Assembly: GCA_019314005.1 (NCBI GenBank)
Contig: JAFDAE010000170.1
Coordinates: 1 to 9,268, forward strand
Origin: Deltaproteobacteria bacterium
GTDB lineage: Bacteria > Desulfobacterota > Desulfobacteria > C00003060 > C00003106
DNA length: 9,268 nucleotides
Direction: 5' to 3'
Shown here: piece after piece, positions 6,083 through 9,268 of the stretch
Position numbering within the stretch: the stretch's first letter is position 1
Layout: every line of letters begins with the position of its first letter
Notes under the pieces: model-generated
Told to the model about the DNA's origin: nothing
The model's database searches: none
What the model saw: only the letters and a program-made list of their open reading frames with translations
Translations under genes and position numbers: made by a program

Positions 6083-7017
6083 AACTTTTTTATCTCTGAC
6101 ACCATGGCAAGGTCATCTTCAACAGACCGCCCCTTGACGGTCAGATAACCTCCGATCATCATGCCGTTCGCGCCCGCCATAAAGGCCAACCCCTGAAAAT
6201 CTTTTAAAACCGATTCTCTGCCGGCCACTATCCTTATTGTCTTATCACCTAAAATAAGGCGAAATATCGCTATAGTTCTAAGTATATCCGCTATTGAAAT
6301 AGTTTGTGCACCTTCAAGCGGCGTCCCTTTCAATGGAACAAGTATATTGATGGGAACTGAATCAACTTCGAGGTCTTTTAATGTGAGGGCCATGCGAATT
6401 CTATCCTCTTCGCTTTCACCCAGACCGATAATGCCGCCGCTGCATACCTCAAGACCGACCTCTTTGGCCGCCCGTATCGTCTTGAGCCTGTCCTCAAACG
6501 TGTGGGTGGTAACGATCTCAGGATAAAACTCACGAGATGTCTCTATGTTGTGATGATACCGGCTAAGCCCCGCGTCCTTAAGCAGGCCCAGAGACTTTGT
6601 ATCCAATACGCCCAGAGACGCGCAAGGAATTATCCCGATCTTTTCTTTTATCGCGCTCACAACCTCCGCGATCGTCTCTATCTCTTTCGGAGTAGCCCCC
6701 TTTCCGCTGGTAACAATCGAAAATCTTTGCGCCCCGATATCCTTTGCCTTACGTGCTTCCTCAAGCAATTCCTCTTTACTCTTTAATGGGAACACAGGGG
6801 CGTTAGTATCGTAATGCGCTGATTGCGCGCAAAATTTGCAGTCCTCGCTGCAACGCCCTGATTTGGCATTGGTGATACCGCACAGCTCAAACCTTGTCCC
6901 TGTTTGACGATCTCTTTCCTCATTGGCAAGTGAAATAAGTTGCCATGTCGAAAGGTCTTGAAATTGGAAATTCGCCGTTTTTCCGGCGGAATCGTATACC
7001 TTTCTATACTCCACCAC
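6070..7017 (-). CDS. bioB: Biotin synthase, radical SAM, likely type II (anaerobe form)
   Basis: BioB inserts sulfur into dethiobiotin to form biotin. The protein is 315 residues from a GTG at 7017 that has GGAG seven bases upstream. The radical-SAM cluster motif CSEDCKFC gives Cys56, Cys60 and Cys63. YHHNIETS (154-161), VCSGGIIGLGE (191-201) and IRIVAGRE (261-268) are BioB-typical. In the E. coli enzyme the auxiliary 2Fe-2S cluster uses Cys97, Cys128, Cys188 and Arg260. Here those positions appear as Ser100, Cys132, Cys192 and Arg262, and an extra cysteine, Cys46 in ELCGITNAKSGRC, lies ten residues before the SAM motif. That is the pattern expected for BioB of obligate anaerobes, described as type II with an auxiliary 4Fe-5S cluster. 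First gene of the operon. The first 25 or so residues look unlike the family, so the exact start is less certain than the gene. Confidence 0.95.
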   Translation of the reverse strand: MVEYRKVYDSAGKTANFQFQDLSTWQLISLANEERDRQTGTRFELCGITNAKSGRCSEDCKFCAQSAHYDTNAPVFPLKSKEELLEEARKAKDIGAQRFSIVTSGKGATPKEIETIAEVVSAIKEKIGIIPCASLGVLDTKSLGLLKDAGLSRYHHNIETSREFYPEIVTTHTFEDRLKTIRAAKEVGLEVCSGGIIGLGESEEDRIRMALTLKDLEVDSVPINILVPLKGTPLEGAQTISIADILRTIAIFRLILGDKTIRIVAGRESVLKDFQGLAFMAGANGMMIGGYLTVKGRSVEDDLAMVSEIKKLWNG

Positions 7018-7029
7018 TCCAATACTCCA
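7006..7029 (-). repeat. Three tandem 8-mers spanning the bioB start
   Basis: On the plus strand this is ATACTCCA, CCACTCCA, ATACTCCA. On the minus strand each unit supplies a GGAG. The unit at 7022-7029 gives the GGAG used seven bases before the GTG start, which is itself inside the middle unit. The ATG at 7030 in another frame gives only a short peptide ending at 7004-7006. Confidence 0.6.
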
Positions 7030-7048
7030 TCAATTAATGTAAATTTTC

Positions 7049-7076
7049 AATATACTATAATGGTTGTAAAAAGCAA
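7049..7076 (-). promoter_or_regulatory. Candidate sigma-70-type promoter of the biotin operon
   Basis: Read on the minus strand, TTGCTT (7076-7071) and TATATT (7054-7049) are separated by 16 bases. Transcription would begin near 7042, leaving a leader of about 25 nt before the bioB GTG. A palindrome (GGTTG, 7 nt, CAACC, 7062-7078) covers the -35 box and could be an operator. It does not match the long BirA operator (two TTGTAAAC-like halves about 15 bp apart), so biotin repression through BirA is not supported by what is visible. Confidence 0.45.
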
Positions 7077-7420
7077 CCCTCATAGCTATTTCACTTTCGG
7101 GAATGGATAGCCATATTGGCCTATGTGGTTGCGACAAAATACGGAACTTTTTCTGACAAAACTTTGTTTTTCAAGCCATATAAAATTATAAGAATACAAA
7201 TTTAAAATAACTTGCTCAGATCCACTCTTTTTTTGCCGGTAATAATGAGATTTCCATTCTCGGCATGATTTCATCATGATTCCACACAGTTTCCGCTTTG
7301 CACACAATATTGATTAATCCCCAAACTAAACAAAAAGCGTGAAAAACATCATCTAAAATTCAAGCAATAATTATGGTATGCATTTTGCGCTATTTTAGAT
7401 TGTTATGATTAAAAAGTCTC

Positions 7421-7449
7421 TTCCATTGCAGCAAGTAACAACGTATGAT
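7421..7449 (+). promoter_or_regulatory. Weak candidate promoter of the cytochrome gene
   Basis: TTCCAT (7421-7426) and TATGAT (7444-7449) are separated by 17 bases. The -10 box is good and the -35 box is poor, as expected for an activator-dependent promoter. Transcription would start near 7456, about 60 nt before the ATG at 7515. Confidence 0.3.
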
Positions 7450-7486
7450 GCTATTTAATAATTCATTATATGTTGTTTTGTTACTT
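7433..7486 (+). repeat. 9-bp perfect inverted repeat around the presumed cytochrome promoter start
   Basis: AAGTAACAA (7433-7441) and TTGTTACTT (7478-7486) are perfect inverted copies separated by 36 bp. One arm lies between the presumed promoter boxes and the other in the leader. This could be paired operator half-sites or a leader hairpin. Confidence 0.35.
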
Positions 7487-7514
7487 ATGCAAATTAGCCG
7501 AAAGGAGACAGGCT

Positions 7515-8591
7515 ATGCAGAAAACAATTTTACTACCTTTGTTTATTATAATTATTTTGTTGCCGGCATATAATGGATACAGCCATGCGGAACAGCAACA
7601 CAATTATCTCTTTTCAACAAGCCTTCACAAGACAGGTGAAGGTATGCGATACTGGTACGAAGCCAAGGATGGCTTTAAGACACTAACCGGCATTCCGTAT
7701 GACAAACTTGGTTGTAAACAATGCCACGTGAAAGGGTGCGACGACTGCCATCTTAAAGAAACAAAAAAAGGGCAAAACTTACTCGTTGGAAATGGCCAAA
7801 AAAATGAGATCTGCTTTAAATGCCACGTGCGGGCAAAGGCTGTAGCCAACCTGGGAAAAAGGCAGAACTCTTTGGATGTACACATGGAAGCAGGCATGAC
7901 TTGTATTGATTGTCATACGTCAAGAGAAATACACGGAGATGGGAATTTTTACAAAACCATGAGAGATCCCAATGCCAAGGACGCCGCTTGCGTCAACTGC
8001 CACACGAAAAACTCGGAGGATTGTCCTTCATTACCGGCAACTAAATCACACACCGTCCATAACGATAAGGTGGATTGCAATGCGTGTCATGTTCGCAATA
8101 CACTGACTTGCTATAATTGTCATTTTGGCGAATTTGCAAAGACGAAAAGCAAGCCTAAAAGTTTTGTTGGCAAAATAAACGATTTTTTACTCTTGGTTAA
8201 ATACAAAGGAAAAATCACTAGCGGCAATTTACAAACTTTGGTTTCATCTGAAAACAAACCTTTTATTGTCTATGTTCCATACTTAACTCATTCAATCATG
8301 AGTGATGGCAGAAAGTGCGAAGAATGCCACGGCACGGAAGCGGTCAGCGCAATTGCCTCCGGCAAAAGATTTACTATGGCGACCTATAAAAATGACAAAA
8401 TCAATTTTTACAAAGGAATAGTTCCTCTGGCTCCCGATCTTTTGGAATGGCCGTTTTTCAGGAAGGAGGGAGGCAAATGGTTACCTTTTGAACCCAAGCA
8501 AAAGCCTCTTATCCAGATGGGGCTATACGCTCAACCCTTCACGCGAGATGAGTTGAAAAAGCTTAATATAAAGCAGCGGTACGAAAAATAA
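7515..8591 (+). CDS. Secreted octaheme c-type cytochrome
   Basis: This 358-residue protein has a signal peptide (Lys3, hydrophobic core about 5-18, probable cleavage after SHA near 25) and eight CXXCH heme sites beginning at Cys67, 75, 100, 130, 159, 188, 199 and 268. It should be exported and loaded with eight hemes by the cytochrome c maturation system, acting as a periplasmic or outer-surface electron carrier or reductase. The ATG at 7515 is preferred over one 45 bases upstream because GGAG lies seven bases before it and it places the signal peptide at the N-terminus. Seven hemes are clustered in 67-203. The eighth stands alone after a 65-residue linker, and a heme-free C-terminal part of about 85 residues follows, rich in aromatics and lysine. 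I do not recognise a named family, and no catalytic motif of nitrite, tetrathionate or hydroxylamine enzymes is visible. It stands alone, divergent from the biotin operon. Confidence 0.9.
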   Translation: MQKTILLPLFIIIILLPAYNGYSHAEQQHNYLFSTSLHKTGEGMRYWYEAKDGFKTLTGIPYDKLGCKQCHVKGCDDCHLKETKKGQNLLVGNGQKNEICFKCHVRAKAVANLGKRQNSLDVHMEAGMTCIDCHTSREIHGDGNFYKTMRDPNAKDAACVNCHTKNSEDCPSLPATKSHTVHNDKVDCNACHVRNTLTCYNCHFGEFAKTKSKPKSFVGKINDFLLLVKYKGKITSGNLQTLVSSENKPFIVYVPYLTHSIMSDGRKCEECHGTEAVSAIASGKRFTMATYKNDKINFYKGIVPLAPDLLEWPFFRKEGGKWLPFEPKQKPLIQMGLYAQPFTRDELKKLNIKQRYEK

Positions 8592-9019
8592 CTTCGTCTC
8601 ATAATCGAGATACTTACTTATTTACGGATGTCCCGGTTGTCCTCCCCCCTATTCAGAGATGAAAAATTGCAAGATATTCTCATTACCGTATTTTCTTATC
8701 AATTTTTCTTGTAAGAACATTGAAGCATTTGGTATACTATAATAAATCGATTTTGTAGTCCGCCCTACTATACTTTCAAGTGAAAACTTATTTCGCCCTC
8801 AACTGACTTCCCTGAGGCACACTCACGCACTACGAGCTCGGCTGAAACCATTCCCTTTTGTAGCATAGCCTTTTCTGACAAAGATTTGGAAGCAAACGAA
8901 TTGAGGAAAATTCAAATTGAAAGGAGGTGTAACAGCTATTATTCAAGTAAAAATACGAGTGGAAAGACTCGAACAACAGCGCAACCGCAACCATCTGAAT
9001 AAACAGGAGGAACATTGCC
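8592..9019 (+). other. Intergenic region and long leader before the lipoprotein gene
   Basis: No established gene is present in these 428 bp. No convincing terminator follows the cytochrome stop; the only nearby stem is a 4-bp TCTC/GAGA pair at about 8597-8610. The region holds a likely promoter (8709-8738), a leader of about 270 nt, a short palindrome (CGAGCTCG near 8833) and a doubtful small reading frame just before the lipoprotein gene. Confidence 0.5.
8709..8738 (+). promoter_or_regulatory. Candidate promoter upstream of the lipoprotein gene
   Basis: TTGTAA (8709-8714) and TATACT (8733-8738) are 18 bases apart, with a TATAAT-like sequence immediately after (8738-8743). It is the best sigma-70-type match in the gap and implies an unusually long leader of about 270 nt. 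Confidence 0.4.
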
Positions 9020-9030
9020 ATGAAAACTAA
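8917..9030 (+). CDS. Possible 37-codon leader peptide overlapping the lipoprotein start
   Basis: A TTG at 8917 with GAGGA nine bases upstream opens a frame that ends at TAA 9028-9030, overlapping the lipoprotein ATG by 11 bases. The peptide is hydrophilic and rich in Arg, Gln and Asn (IRVERLEQQRNRN) and has no recognised relatives. Within its first codons is AAGGAGGTG (8921-8929), a perfect nine-base anti-16S match that is not followed by ATG, GTG or TTG at normal spacing; an ATT is eight bases on. It may be a coupling leader or chance. Confidence 0.25.
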   Translation: MKGGVTAIIQVKIRVERLEQQRNRNHLNKQEEHCHEN

Positions 9031-9268
9031 GCGAACTATAATAACATGTGGTGTGCCTATCATCATCTTGCTTCTGTTCTGCGCTTGTGGACCCAGAGCG
9101 GTCAGGACAGAGTTTGGTGAACCGAAAAGTGACGTATTTTCTGCGAGCAAAAAATTAATGGATTTGGCCGCCTCGAAACGAGCCGACGAGTTTGCTCCAC
9201 ACCCGTATGCAAAGGCAGTGGATGAGTATACACGTGCTGAGCAAGACTTTGCAAAAGGACAATCCCTC
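9020..9268 (+). CDS. DUF4398-like lipoprotein, N-terminal 83 codons (cut by window edge)
   Basis: The ATG at 9020 has AGGAGG nine bases upstream. The product starts with basic residues (MKTKRT), a hydrophobic core (about 7-20) and a lipobox-like FCAC with Cys23 as the probable lipidated residue, so it should be a membrane-anchored lipoprotein. After a short linker the chain becomes an alanine- and lysine-rich helix (SASKKLMDLAASKRADEFAP, 41-60), then HPYAKAVDEYTRAEQDFAKG (61-80). The A...APxxYxKAxxxxxxA pattern resembles DUF4398 helical domains, which in Deltaproteobacteria often precede an OmpA-type peptidoglycan-binding domain or more repeats. Function is not known from this part, and the remainder lies beyond the window. 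Confidence 0.7.
   Translation, partial: MKTKRTIITCGVPIIILLLFCACGPRAVRTEFGEPKSDVFSASKKLMDLAASKRADEFAPHPYAKAVDEYTRAEQDFAKGQSL

Larger units (their letters stand above)
7077..7514. other. Divergent intergenic region between bioB and the cytochrome gene
   Basis: This AT-rich stretch has no gene I can support. The longest frame (7086-7307, minus, TTG start, 73 codons) has no ribosome site and no recognisable motif. The right part holds a possible promoter and inverted repeat for the cytochrome gene. A small CATGAT-TTC-ATCATG palindrome lies at 7264-7278, of unknown meaning. Confidence 0.5.

Noticed and set aside
7049..7078. A BirA operator upstream of bioB
   Set aside because: Only one TTGTAAA-like half is present, and there is no GTTTACAA partner at the required distance.
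7086..7307. A 73-codon minus-strand frame in the bioB-cytochrome gap
   Set aside because: It has a TTG start with no ribosome site and AT-rich composition; an overlapping alternative frame is equally plausible, and no motif is recognisable.
7684..8330. A ninth heme site in the cytochrome, at the cysteine in EDCPSLPATKSH
   Set aside because: The spacing between cysteine and histidine does not fit CXXCH or the known longer variants, because there is no second cysteine next to a histidine.
8592..8660. A rho-independent terminator after the cytochrome gene
   Set aside because: Only a 4-bp stem is visible, with no U-tract following it.
8628..8714. A 28-codon ATG frame after the cytochrome gene
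   Set aside because: It has no ribosome binding site and no recognisable sequence, and it ends in the candidate promoter.
8830..9150. A 106-codon minus-strand frame
   Set aside because: It is antisense to the lipoprotein start and its strong AGGAGG site. Its hydrophobic stretch comes from reading the lipoprotein signal region backwards.

Overview
The window is a stretch of an anaerobic bacterial chromosome, most like a Desulfobacterota (deltaproteobacterial) relative. The evidence is an octaheme c-type cytochrome, a DUF4398-like lipoprotein, a biotin synthase with the cysteine pattern of strict anaerobes, and short GGTTCA-type intergenic repeats carrying pieces of a four-helix-bundle (23S rRNA intervening-sequence-like) protein gene. 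This placement is inferred from gene types; no marker gene settles it.

Layout. Positions 1-848 (minus) hold the first 282 codons of an sCache-HAMP chemoreceptor that runs off the left edge. Positions 903-7017 (minus) are a complete biotin cluster read bioB-bioF-bioH-bioC-bioD-bioA, the Pseudomonas-type BFHCD order with bioA added. BioC methylates malonyl-ACP so that fatty acid synthesis can build a pimeloyl chain. BioH should remove the methyl group. BioF, BioA, BioD and BioB then make KAPA, DAPA, dethiobiotin and biotin. bioB/bioF and bioC/bioD overlap. A likely promoter sits just upstream of bioB. The roughly 500 bp between bioB and the divergent cytochrome gene is regulatory or empty. Positions 7515-8591 (plus) encode a secreted cytochrome with eight CXXCH motifs. 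After a 428-bp gap with a long leader, a lipoprotein gene starts at 9020 and runs off the right edge.

The most interesting feature is inside the biotin operon. Two related repeat elements have settled there. One (2267-2535) lies between bioD and bioA, has about 44-bp inverted ends, and contains the C-terminal part of a four-helix-bundle protein gene. The other (about 4009-4185) lies between bioH and bioC, carries the same terminal module and the first 11 codons of a four-helix-bundle gene, and appears to have replaced the 3' end of bioH. The BioH-like protein therefore ends in a foreign tail and has no histidine at the expected catalytic position. The element ends also seem to supply part of the leader, and perhaps the ribosome binding site, of bioC.
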